Assembly (NCBI GenBank): GCA_016210205.1
Contig: JACQUO010000015.1
Location: 1-35,910 of the forward strand
From: Chloroflexota bacterium
Lineage (GTDB): Bacteria; Chloroflexota; Dehalococcoidia; JACQUO01
Length of the DNA: 35,910 bases
Direction of reading: 5' to 3'
Shown: piece by piece, positions 8,565 to 16,072 of the stretch
Position numbering within the stretch: the first letter of the stretch is position 1
Layout: each line of letters begins with the position of its first letter
Program-made: the position numbers and the translations under genes
The notes under the pieces: model-generated
The model's database searches: none
Told to the model about the DNA's origin: nothing
Seen by the model: only the letters and a program-made list of their open reading frames with translations

Positions 8565-9461
8565 ATGTTTAGGAGACCTATACTCATTAACGATGCCGCC
8601 AAGATGGAAGCTGTCCGGAAAGCGTCGCAGGAGTACCTAGAAGGACAACAGGATTTACAAACAAGGATTGCGAGCCATCTCTGGGCTTACAATGAGATAG
8701 GAGAATTGGTGCCTCAAACACTGGTTAACGTAATGTCTGGGCACTATTTTCCATATTCAGAGTCATACTACGAACTCGAAAACTCCTATCAACTGTGCCT
8801 TGAAGGGTTTTACACCTACGCTTTCGCCGCCCTCAGGTCAGTTCTTGAGCTTGGGATTCTCGGAGTCTACTTCGCCGTGAATGATAAAGAGCATGAAGAC
8901 GTCTTGCCGTGGATTACTTCAAAGGAGCGCACGCCACGTTTCAAAAAAATACTGCACAAGCTGAATACGCTAGATAAGGTTAGGAAATTCGACGAGCGTT
9001 TTGGTTTGGCCAAACGAATCGCGAAAACCTATGACAATCTTAGTGGTTACGTCCATACTCGTGGTTATAGATACAGTTCAACTGCTCAAGCTCGCTCCAA
9101 TTCCAATCAGTTTTCTGAACCAGCTCTTAAACGGTATTGCGAGGCAATGTTCCCAGTTGTTAGAGACGTAATCATCACAATGCTACTTAAGTATCCGATT
9201 GGCATGCAGCCGTTACCGCTGAGTAAAAAGTTTGGATTAAACGGTCCTGCTGGAGGATTCCTGGAAGACGATCAAGTTAAGAATGTCACTTACGTTCTAG
9301 AGTCAAAGGAAAAGGCTTTCCTCAAGACGTTGAGTGATGAAGACCCCAATGTAAGGCAGACAGTTGAGTACTTTGAGTCTTTGCCTGACTTGCCGGATGA
9401 GCAGTGGCAACAGCAAATCCAAGAATTAGACAAGCAATTCCCTAATTTAGAGGAACAATAA
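8565..9461 (+). CDS. Hypothetical alpha-helical protein, AT-rich orphan
   Basis: A 298-residue protein I do not recognise. It is clearly AT-richer than its neighbours, which suggests recent transfer. The start ATG has AAGGA (8554-8558) six nt upstream. The sequence looks all-helical and soluble, with a hydrophobic helix YAFAALRSVLELGILGVYF (about 86-104) containing an Arg and a Glu, then SGYVHTRG (about 162-169). This Arg/Glu-helix plus His pattern is reminiscent of HEPN-like or DUF5677-like families, but the canonical RxxxxH motif is absent, so no function is assigned. It lies 60 bp behind mutL and in front of a 36-bp perfect palindrome. Confidence 0.75.
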   Translation: MFRRPILINDAAKMEAVRKASQEYLEGQQDLQTRIASHLWAYNEIGELVPQTLVNVMSGHYFPYSESYYELENSYQLCLEGFYTYAFAALRSVLELGILGVYFAVNDKEHEDVLPWITSKERTPRFKKILHKLNTLDKVRKFDERFGLAKRIAKTYDNLSGYVHTRGYRYSSTAQARSNSNQFSEPALKRYCEAMFPVVRDVIITMLLKYPIGMQPLPLSKKFGLNGPAGGFLEDDQVKNVTYVLESKEKAFLKTLSDEDPNVRQTVEYFESLPDLPDEQWQQQIQELDKQFPNLEEQ

Positions 9462-9495
9462 CAAAGTTCGGGTTTTCCTTCGGCTCTGAGTCCAA

Positions 9496-9531
9496 TAGCA
9501 CAGGGCGGGGCTATAGCCCCGCCCTGTGCTA
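9496..9531. terminator. 36-bp perfect palindrome, probable bidirectional terminator
   Basis: Two 18-bp arms (tagcacagggcggggcta and its exact complement) with no spacer, 34 bp past the stop of the AT-rich gene and in the convergent interval with acsE. There is no strong T tract. It could act as a terminator hairpin or be a repeat unit. Confidence 0.5.
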
Positions 9532-9567
9532 GGCTCTTAGTCTTGGTCGTGTGAGTTCGCCCAGCGA

Positions 9568-9608
9568 CCCAGATTCTTCGTCCGCCGCGAGCGGACTCAG
9601 AATGACAG
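9568..9608 (+). repeat. Palindromic repeat, copy A
   Basis: An imperfect hairpin with arms 9573-9585 and 9591-9603 (ATTCT/AGAAT outside, GTCCGC/GCGGAC inside), followed by GACA. The pattern CTTCG ... CTCAG ... GACA recurs in inverted orientation at 9792-9820, so the two copies bracket about 180 bp. Confidence 0.5.
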
Positions 9609-9642
9609 GAGGTGCTGAGAGCCCCTGCGACCATCCCCCTAA

Positions 9643-9778
9643 CCCCCTTCCTGGCAGGAAGGGGGGAGGAAAAGGGGCCTGGGGGACGCCCCCAGACCTC
9701 CGGCAGGGCAGGCCCTGCACCCCTGCTTCGCTCAGGGCAGGCTCAAAGACCCCCGCCAGAGGGGCCAGGCCCCTCTGG
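9643..9778. repeat. Array of GC-rich palindromes
   Basis: Part of the 399-bp gene-free interval between the AT-rich gene and acsE. It holds several hairpins: 9643-9652 with 9656-9665 (10-bp stem), a CTGGGG/CCCCCAG hairpin about 9680-9696, and 9756-9766 with 9768-9778 (11-bp perfect stem, one-base loop). The part at about 9690-9727 resembles the repeat at positions 1-45. No coding sequence is credible here; the long open frame reading through it is a compositional artefact. Confidence 0.5.
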
Positions 9779-9791
9779 GCTCCCCGCTCTA

Positions 9792-9820
9792 TGTCACCCT
9801 GAGCGCAGCGAAGGGTCTCG
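9792..9820 (-). repeat. Palindromic repeat, copy B (inverted)
   Basis: TGTCACCCTGAG ... CGAAGGGTCTC forms a hairpin (ACCCT/AGGGT ends). Read on the minus strand it parallels copy A at 9568-9608. It lies about 40 bp past the acsE stop and may also end the acs operon transcript. Confidence 0.5.
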
Positions 9821-9860
9821 CCTTGCCCTCAGGAGAACGCGGGCTTTGATGACCCAGGCA

Positions 9861-10781
9861 CTACAGCTTCAGGTAGGAGTGGGCGTATATCCACTTGTTC
9901 TGGAGCACATCGATGGTCTTGGCGATGTCCGCCAGCTCCGGGATGCCCTTATCCACCCCGGAGGTGTCGAACTGCTCGCCGGCGGCATAGCAGTCCGCCA
10001 GGGCCAGGTAGAGCCGGCCCACGGCGTCCTTGGCCTGCCGGCCCTCCACGATGCGCTTGGCCGCCATAATCTCGTCGTCCAGGGGGTCGATGATGGCCGA
10101 ATCTATCCCCGCGCCCATCATCATCACCAGGAAGATGCGGTTGAGGAGGGGACGCCCCTCCTTGGGGCAGGAGTTGGAGACATTGGAGAGGCCGCAGGTG
10201 GTCAGGGGGGGCGGGTCCGCCATCTGCTTGAAGAAGCGGGCGGCGTTCACGGTCTCCTGGGCCTGGTCCTGGTTGCCGTTGACCGTGAGCACCAGGGGGT
10301 CCAGGAAGATGTCCTGGGGGGGGACGCCGTATTCGGCGGCGGCGGGCAGAATCACCTCCGCCGCCAGCTGGATGCGAGCGTCGGCGGTGGTGGGGAGGCC
10401 AGTGGCCGCCAGGGTGAGGGCGATGATGCTGGCCTTATATTTGCCCGCCAGGGGCATGAGGGCCTCCAGCCGGGCGGGGGTGGCATCGGTGCTGTTGATG
10501 ATGGGCTTGCGCTTGACCACCTTGAGGCCAGCCTCGATGGCGGCGGCGTTGGTGGTGTCCAGGGAGAGACGGGCATCGGTCACCTCCTGGATGGCCTCCA
10601 CCATCCAGGTCATGACCTCCACCCCAGCCTTCTTCTGGGGCCCGATGTTCAGGTCGATGATGTCCGCGCCCTTCTCCACCTGGCGCAGGGCCAGCTCCTG
10701 GAGGTATTTCTTATTCTTGTCCCCGATGGCCGCCTTCACCCCGGCGGAGATGACATGGATGCACTCTCCAATGACCAGCAT
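9861..10781 (-). CDS. acsE: Methyltetrahydrofolate:corrinoid iron-sulfur protein methyltransferase
   Basis: Transfers the methyl group of methyl-tetrahydrofolate to the cobalt of the corrinoid iron-sulfur protein (AcsCD), the bridge between the methyl branch and acetyl-CoA assembly in the Wood-Ljungdahl pathway. The 306-residue TIM-barrel pterin-binding protein shows DLNIGP (43-48), Asp75 in SLDTTN, Asn96 in INSTDA, Asp161 and Asn200 in GLSNVSN; these match the substrate-contacting residues of the Moorella enzyme almost number for number. It is about 40 residues longer at the C terminus than the roughly 262-residue Moorella protein. Start ATG has a GAGGAGG site. It is the last gene of the acs operon, 42 bp after cooC. 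Confidence 0.95.
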   Translation of the reverse strand: MLVIGECIHVISAGVKAAIGDKNKKYLQELALRQVEKGADIIDLNIGPQKKAGVEVMTWMVEAIQEVTDARLSLDTTNAAAIEAGLKVVKRKPIINSTDATPARLEALMPLAGKYKASIIALTLAATGLPTTADARIQLAAEVILPAAAEYGVPPQDIFLDPLVLTVNGNQDQAQETVNAARFFKQMADPPPLTTCGLSNVSNSCPKEGRPLLNRIFLVMMMGAGIDSAIIDPLDDEIMAAKRIVEGRQAKDAVGRLYLALADCYAAGEQFDTSGVDKGIPELADIAKTIDVLQNKWIYAHSYLKL

Positions 10782-10823
10782 AACTCCTCCTCGGTTTATA
10801 TTGGAAAACCCGGAGACCGGCTG

Positions 10824-11582
10824 CTAAAGCAGGCCCAGGCCCTGGGCCACCTTCTGCACGCCGCAGCGCGCCGGAGAATCGGGAGGCAGGTCGGCCACCT
10901 TGGCCTGATGGGTCTCCAGCTCCGCCAGGGCCGGGTCCAGGGGCAGGCAGGCCAATAGCTCCAGCCCGCCCTCGCGGATGGCCCTCTCCAGCTCCGGCGA
11001 GAGGCCGCCGTTGACCCGGTTCACCACCAGGGCGATGCGCCCCACCCGGGTGCGAATTTCCCCGATGAGGTCTTTCATGCGGACGGCGGTGGTGATGCCC
11101 CTGATGGTGGGGTCGGAAATCACCAGCAGGATGTCCACATCCTGGGTGGTCTGGCGGGAGATGTGCTCCATCCCCGCCTCGTTGTCGATGACCACATAAT
11201 CGTAGCCCCGGGCCAGCTTGTCGATGGCCACCCGCAGCATGTTGTTGGCGGCGCAGTAGCAGCCCGGGCCCTCGGGGCGGCCCATGGCCAGGAGGTCGAT
11301 GCGGTCGCCTTCCACCAGGGCCTCGTTGACCTTCATCTCCAGATAGAGGGGCTTGGGCATCGCCACATCGTAGCGCCCCGACTTGACCTCGACGGTCATC
11401 TCCTCCCGCACCTGGCCCACGGTGGCGGAAAGGGGCAGGCCCAGGGCCAGGTTCAGGTTGGTGGCCGGGTCGCCGTCGATGGCCAGGACGCTCCCCCGCT
11501 CTGCGAGCAGCTTGATGATAAGGGCAGCCACGGTGGTCTTACCCGTGCCCCCCTTGCCGGCAATGGCTATAGTCTTACCCAT
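10824..11582 (-). CDS. cooC: CooC/AcsF-type nickel insertion ATPase
   Basis: A 252-residue MinD/CooC-family ATPase that matures nickel enzymes of CO metabolism. It has the deviant Walker A GKGGTGKTT (9-17), IDGDP (35-39), a CYC metal-binding pair (Cys108, Cys110) at the expected dimer-interface position, and a DNEAGMEH switch segment (133-140). The start ATG 11582 is preceded by GAGGTGA. It lies between the corrinoid activator and acsE, so its client is probably acetyl-CoA synthase (AcsB) and/or a CO dehydrogenase encoded elsewhere. Confidence 0.93.
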   Translation of the reverse strand: MGKTIAIAGKGGTGKTTVAALIIKLLAERGSVLAIDGDPATNLNLALGLPLSATVGQVREEMTVEVKSGRYDVAMPKPLYLEMKVNEALVEGDRIDLLAMGRPEGPGCYCAANNMLRVAIDKLARGYDYVVIDNEAGMEHISRQTTQDVDILLVISDPTIRGITTAVRMKDLIGEIRTRVGRIALVVNRVNGGLSPELERAIREGGLELLACLPLDPALAELETHQAKVADLPPDSPARCGVQKVAQGLGLL

Positions 11583-11611
11583 GGCGTCACCTCGCCGCTA
11601 ATTTCGGGGGC

Positions 11612-13546
11612 CTACTGGCTCCCCTGTTCTAATAATACCTTCACCGAGGGGAACTTGTCTATTTCCGTATGAGGCAGGAACAAGGCGGCGGTGAACTCGT
11701 TCATGAAGGAGTTGTCGGCGATGAGCTCCAGATAGGTCATCTTGCCCGCCACCTCCTCCGCCTTGGCCCGGGCCTCCCGGGAGAGGAGCACATTATAGGC
11801 CCCGGACAAGGAGGTGTTGCCCAAGTACTTAAACCGCTCCCAGGGCAGGTCCGGCAACAGCCCAATCTGGATAGCATCCTCGATATTGATGTGCTGGCCG
11901 AAGGCGCCGCCGATGAGCACCTGCTCTATCATGTCGTGGGTGATGCCCGCGGACTTCAGCATGACCTCGATGCCAGCGTAGATAGCCCCCTTGGCCCGGA
12001 TAAGGTTATCGATGTCCACCTCGGAGAAGGAGATGTCCTTGCCCGTGCCCGAGTCCTGGGCCCAGACGAAGACATACTCCGGGCCGTGGTCCCCCCGGCG
12101 CACCCGGGAACGTTCCCCCATGCGCTGGCCCATGGAGTCCACATTGAGGCGCCCGGAGCGGCTAATCACCCCGGTAATGAGCATCTCCGAGAGGGCCGAA
12201 ATCATGCCGGAGCCGCAGATGCCCTGGGGCGGCTCGTCGCCGATAGTGCGGATGGTGGGCTCCAGGGTCTTGGAGGAGATGGTGATGTCCTCGATGGCCC
12301 CGGGGATGGCCCGCATGCCGCAGCGAATGCCCGCCCCCTCGAAGGCGGGGCCGGCGGAGCAGGCGTCGGTCATGAGCCAGTCGGCGTTGCCCAGGACAAT
12401 CTCACCGTTGGTGCCCACATCCATGAAGAGGGTGAGGGCCGGGGTTTTGTAGATGCCTGAGGTCAAGGCCCCGGAGGTGATGTCGCCCCCCACATAGGCG
12501 GCGATGCTGGGGATGGTGTAGATGGCCGCATTGGGATTGAGGGGCAGCCCCAGCTCCCCGGCCCGCACCACGGGGTAGCGGTTGGTGACCGGCACATAAG
12601 GCTCCTCCCGGATGTGGCGCGGGGTGATGCCCAGGAAGAGGTGGGACATGGTGGTGTTGGCCGCCACCACCACGGAGTGGATATGGGCGCTGTCGGCCGG
12701 GCGAGGGGCGGTGAGCTCCGCTATCAGGGACGTTATGGTCTCCATCACCAGGCGCTGGAGCACCGCCAAGCCGTCGCCCTTGAGGCTGTAGATGATGCGG
12801 GAGATAACATCCTCGCCTCGGGCCACCTGGCGGTTGAGGGAGGAGGCCTGGCCCAGGATTTTGCCGCTCTCCAAATCCACCAGGAAGGCCACCACATTGG
12901 TGGTGCCGATGTCCACGGCCAGGCCCCAGAGGGGGCAGGGCTCGTGGCCCGGGTGCAGAGCTAAAAGGCGCGCCCGCTCCGGGGTGGGCCCCTGTTCCAC
13001 CACGGCGTTCACCCTCCAGTCTCCGCGGCGCAGGGTCACGGGTAGCTGCTGCACGATGGGAAGGGGGACTTCCAAACTGGAGAAGCCGCCCCTGCGGGTC
13101 AGGGCGACGGTGAGGCGCTCCAGGTCCGTGGTGGGATCCTCTAGGCTGGGGGGCGAAAGCTCCACGGAGAAGCGGTGGATGCCCGGGGAGACGGGCCAGT
13201 CCAGGGGAGGGGCCGCGGCCTTGCGGCTGGCGGTAGTGACCGCCCGCTCCCGCTCCCGCTTGGGGGGGACGGTTACCTTGAGGTCGCTGGCCACCCGGCA
13301 GACGCAGGAAAGGACCCAGCCCTCCGCCATCTGCTGGCGGGAGAGGTAGGGGCTCTCCCCGTGGGTGGTCAGACCCTCCTCCACCTTGACCTGGCAGCGG
13401 CCGCAGCGGCCCTGGCCGCCGCAGGGGATGTCGATGAAGAGGCCCGCTTGGGCGGCCGCGTCCACCAGAAGGGTATCATGAGGGACCCGGACCGTGCGGC
13501 CCTCCGGGGCGAAGACGACCTGATGCAGCGGCTTCTGGGAGGACAA
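11612..13546 (-). CDS. acsV: RACo/AcsV-type corrinoid protein reductive activator
   Basis: ASKHA-domain protein of 644 residues that uses ATP to re-reduce inactive Co(II) corrinoid iron-sulfur protein to Co(I). The N-terminal [2Fe-2S] ferredoxin domain has Cys42, Cys48, Cys51 and Cys81. After a linker, the actin-like ATPase domain begins with VDIGTTN (211-217) and has a second phosphate loop in MDVGTNGEIV. TTG 13546 is the only plausible start: AAGGA lies 7 nt upstream and no ATG or GTG exists further 5' in frame. The position behind acsC matches the role. The name acsV follows usage for acs-linked members; RACo is equivalent. Confidence 0.88.
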   Translation of the reverse strand: MSSQKPLHQVVFAPEGRTVRVPHDTLLVDAAAQAGLFIDIPCGGQGRCGRCQVKVEEGLTTHGESPYLSRQQMAEGWVLSCVCRVASDLKVTVPPKRERERAVTTASRKAAAPPLDWPVSPGIHRFSVELSPPSLEDPTTDLERLTVALTRRGGFSSLEVPLPIVQQLPVTLRRGDWRVNAVVEQGPTPERARLLALHPGHEPCPLWGLAVDIGTTNVVAFLVDLESGKILGQASSLNRQVARGEDVISRIIYSLKGDGLAVLQRLVMETITSLIAELTAPRPADSAHIHSVVVAANTTMSHLFLGITPRHIREEPYVPVTNRYPVVRAGELGLPLNPNAAIYTIPSIAAYVGGDITSGALTSGIYKTPALTLFMDVGTNGEIVLGNADWLMTDACSAGPAFEGAGIRCGMRAIPGAIEDITISSKTLEPTIRTIGDEPPQGICGSGMISALSEMLITGVISRSGRLNVDSMGQRMGERSRVRRGDHGPEYVFVWAQDSGTGKDISFSEVDIDNLIRAKGAIYAGIEVMLKSAGITHDMIEQVLIGGAFGQHINIEDAIQIGLLPDLPWERFKYLGNTSLSGAYNVLLSREARAKAEEVAGKMTYLELIADNSFMNEFTAALFLPHTEIDKFPSVKVLLEQGSQ

Positions 13547-13665
13547 AACCTGTTCCTTAACTATGGTGGCCAGCCGTAGAGAAGAGCCAGGGGATGTCCC
13601 CCGGGCAGGTGCGCCTAACCAAAGAACATCCCCCTTTGCAACCGTTCAGCCGATGGAAAGTAGCC

Positions 13666-15015
13666 TTAAGACCAGCTCCTCTTCAGGAAGCCGCCGATGT
13701 CCACGGCCTCCCGGGGGCCGACCATGATTTTCCAATCCGGCAGCGCTTCCTCCAGTTCGCCGCGCAGCACGGCCACATGGCCGGGGAGCACCAGGCTGCG
13801 GTGGGCCAACTTGCTGGCCATATCGAACTGCTTCACCGACTTGGCGATTTTATCGGCGTCGAACTTGCCCGCGGCCCAAGCGGTGAGCACCGACTGCCCC
13901 TCGGTGTCCACGATGAGGAGCCAGGCCGGATAGCCACTGGACTCGGTCTCGCCGGCGATGGCGAAGTAAGTGAGGGAGAAGTTGGTGGAAATCAAGAGCG
14001 GGCTGCTGTTCTTGGGCGTGCCCACCTGGTACACCCCCGGCTGAACCTGGATGGGCTTCTGGGGGTCGGTGTAGATGTTGAGCCGCATGGTGAGCAGGGG
14101 ATAGACCAGGCTGGGGTCGAACTGGTTCAGGACCACGATGCCCCCGTATTTGGCCACATGCTGGCTGGCCAGAAGGGTCTCCTCCTCCGGCGAGGAGGCG
14201 CTGTCCCCGGGGAAGGTGATGACGGGATAGCCCAGGGGGCGAAAGTTCTTCTTCAGGGCTAGACGCCGCAGCTGGGTGAGGGAACGGAGGGTGCCGCCGA
14301 AGTCCCGGGCGCCGGGGTCCAGGACGATGTCCTCTACCCCAGCCTTGTTCACGGCCTCGGTGAGGTCAGAAAGCTGGTCCAGGCCATCTCTGCTCACCAC
14401 GGCCACGGGGCACTTATGCTTGGCGGCCAGGGCCGCCACGGCGGCCACGTTGTCCTTGTTGGCGGCGTAGATGAGGGGCTTGCGGTCCGCATACTTGGCC
14501 AGGGCCCCCTCCAATGCCGCGGGGTCGCTGGACATGAGCACCAGGGGCAGGGTGGTCTTGGCGGCCACCGCATCCACACACTTGAGGAAGGCGGCCCCGT
14601 TGCCGCTGGCGTTCTCGATGGCGAAGCCGTCCAAGCCCATATGGATGCCCACCCGCTCCACGGTATAGCCCGCCGCGGCAGCCACCAGCTTCTCCACCTC
14701 CGCGAGGCTCTGGGTGTCTTTTACCCGGACCACCAGGCCGGGGGGATGGTAGAAGGTCTTCTCGTGGCGAAAGAGGACCACCTCGTTGCCCACAGCGATT
14801 TTCTTCTCACCGCCGCCCAAGGTCACCAGGCGGATAGGAGGACGGGAGGCGGCCTCCAGGGCGGTCTTGCCCGCTTCAGAGACATGGGGGCAGGCGGAGA
14901 GCTCCACCGACTTCTGGGACAGCTTCATGGCGAAGGCCAGACAGGTGGGGAAGCCACAATCCTTGCAGTTGGTCTTGGGGAGATGCTTATAAATCTCAAT
15001 GCCGGATAATGCCAT
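13666..15015 (-). CDS. acsC: Corrinoid iron-sulfur protein, large subunit
   Basis: Large (gamma) subunit of the corrinoid iron-sulfur protein, 449 residues, which carries the cobamide and a [4Fe-4S] cluster. The cluster ligands are Cys17, Cys20, Cys25 and Cys42 (spacing C-x2-C-x4-C-x16-C), as in the Moorella protein. A TIM barrel follows (about 80-320), then the C-terminal corrinoid-binding domain. The open frame extends 22 codons upstream into the acsD tail, but ATG 15015 with AAAGGAG nine nt ahead and the conserved N terminus MALSGIEIYK fixes the start. It lies 28 bp behind acsD. Confidence 0.95.
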   Translation of the reverse strand: MALSGIEIYKHLPKTNCKDCGFPTCLAFAMKLSQKSVELSACPHVSEAGKTALEAASRPPIRLVTLGGGEKKIAVGNEVVLFRHEKTFYHPPGLVVRVKDTQSLAEVEKLVAAAAGYTVERVGIHMGLDGFAIENASGNGAAFLKCVDAVAAKTTLPLVLMSSDPAALEGALAKYADRKPLIYAANKDNVAAVAALAAKHKCPVAVVSRDGLDQLSDLTEAVNKAGVEDIVLDPGARDFGGTLRSLTQLRRLALKKNFRPLGYPVITFPGDSASSPEEETLLASQHVAKYGGIVVLNQFDPSLVYPLLTMRLNIYTDPQKPIQVQPGVYQVGTPKNSSPLLISTNFSLTYFAIAGETESSGYPAWLLIVDTEGQSVLTAWAAGKFDADKIAKSVKQFDMASKLAHRSLVLPGHVAVLRGELEEALPDWKIMVGPREAVDIGGFLKRSWS

Positions 15016-15043
15016 GGGAGCCTTCTCCTTTCCCGGTTGCCCC

Positions 15044-15991
15044 TCAGCCTGCGAGTTTGCGGATGGCGGCCTTGACCGCATCCACAGTCTTAGGGTGGCG
15101 CAGGACGACGATGTCGGCGCCAGCGTTAATCAGGGCTAGGGCGGTTATCTGCTCCCAGACCAGGGAGCGGCGGTCATGCTGACCCCAGGTCGGGGGGACG
15201 CCTTCAGCGAACTTGGACTCCTTCTGCCGCCAGGACTCCTCGCCCACGGTGCAGAACATTGGCATGGCCGTCATCTTGTCTCCCACCAGGGCCGCCAGGC
15301 GCAGCCGCTCCATGACGGAGTAGGTGTACTCCAGGCCGTAGCCCAGAGCGCCGGTGGTGGGGTCCATGATGATGGAGTCAGCGGAAAGGCCCACATCGGA
15401 GATGAGGATGTTGAGCTGCTTGGCCAGGTTGAGGTCGATGGGGGTCTTGGCCAGGGCCACATGGTTGTTGGCGATGCAGGAGGCGGCGATGGTGCGGTAG
15501 TTCTTCTCCATGCAGTAGCCCAGGCCGATGCGCTGACCCGCTGCCAGGTCGCTCACCGCCATGAGCACCTCGTTGTCCTTCTCGGGCACCTCGGGCCCCA
15601 GCACGACGACGGGCAGGTTCACCGCGGCGAGCACCTTCTCAGCCGCGGCCTTAGCCTGCTCGGGGCCGGTGTTGCCCTGCTCGGGATGGGCCGAGTTCAG
15701 TCTGAGGACGATGAGGTCCGCCCCAAGCTCCGCCGCCTTCTTGGCCCAGGCGCCGGGGTCTTCGAGGGCATCCCCCCAGGCCTGGCGGAGAGGCGCGGCC
15801 CACTCGCTGGCGGGGGTATCAGAGACCTCAATGGCCACCGACGGGGGGTGCGGCATGGCCCCCTCGAAGGAAAGGAAAGGGAGGGTAGCTTCGCCACCCA
15901 CGGTCAGGCCCTTCCGGCCCCCGCTGCCGCCCAGGGTAACCTCCCTGACCTTGCCCGACCATTTCTCTAGGGGAACCTCGACTTTAGGCAT
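15044..15991 (-). CDS. acsD: Corrinoid iron-sulfur protein, small subunit
   Basis: Small (delta) subunit of the corrinoid iron-sulfur protein, 315 residues, a TIM barrel that pairs with AcsC and presents the cobamide to acetyl-CoA synthase and AcsE. Recognised by overall family features: the N-terminal VEVPLEKWSGKV, ADLIVLRLNSAHP (90-102) and IIMDPTTGALGYGLEY. GAGGAG lies five nt before ATG 15991. It follows acsB after about 80 bp and precedes acsC. Confidence 0.94.
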   Translation of the reverse strand: MPKVEVPLEKWSGKVREVTLGGSGGRKGLTVGGEATLPFLSFEGAMPHPPSVAIEVSDTPASEWAAPLRQAWGDALEDPGAWAKKAAELGADLIVLRLNSAHPEQGNTGPEQAKAAAEKVLAAVNLPVVVLGPEVPEKDNEVLMAVSDLAAGQRIGLGYCMEKNYRTIAASCIANNHVALAKTPIDLNLAKQLNILISDVGLSADSIIMDPTTGALGYGLEYTYSVMERLRLAALVGDKMTAMPMFCTVGEESWRQKESKFAEGVPPTWGQHDRRSLVWEQITALALINAGADIVVLRHPKTVDAVKAAIRKLAG

Positions 15992-16072
15992 TATGACTCC
16001 TCAAAGCGTAGTTGCCCAACCTCTAAGCGTGGTGATAATGGCCCTGGTCCAGAGCCATCAGCAGCAACCTTC

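Noticed and set aside
9612-10958. 448-codon plus-strand open frame over repeats and acsE
   Set aside because: It runs through palindromic repeats and opposite a gene with clear MeTr active-site residues; no plausible domain.
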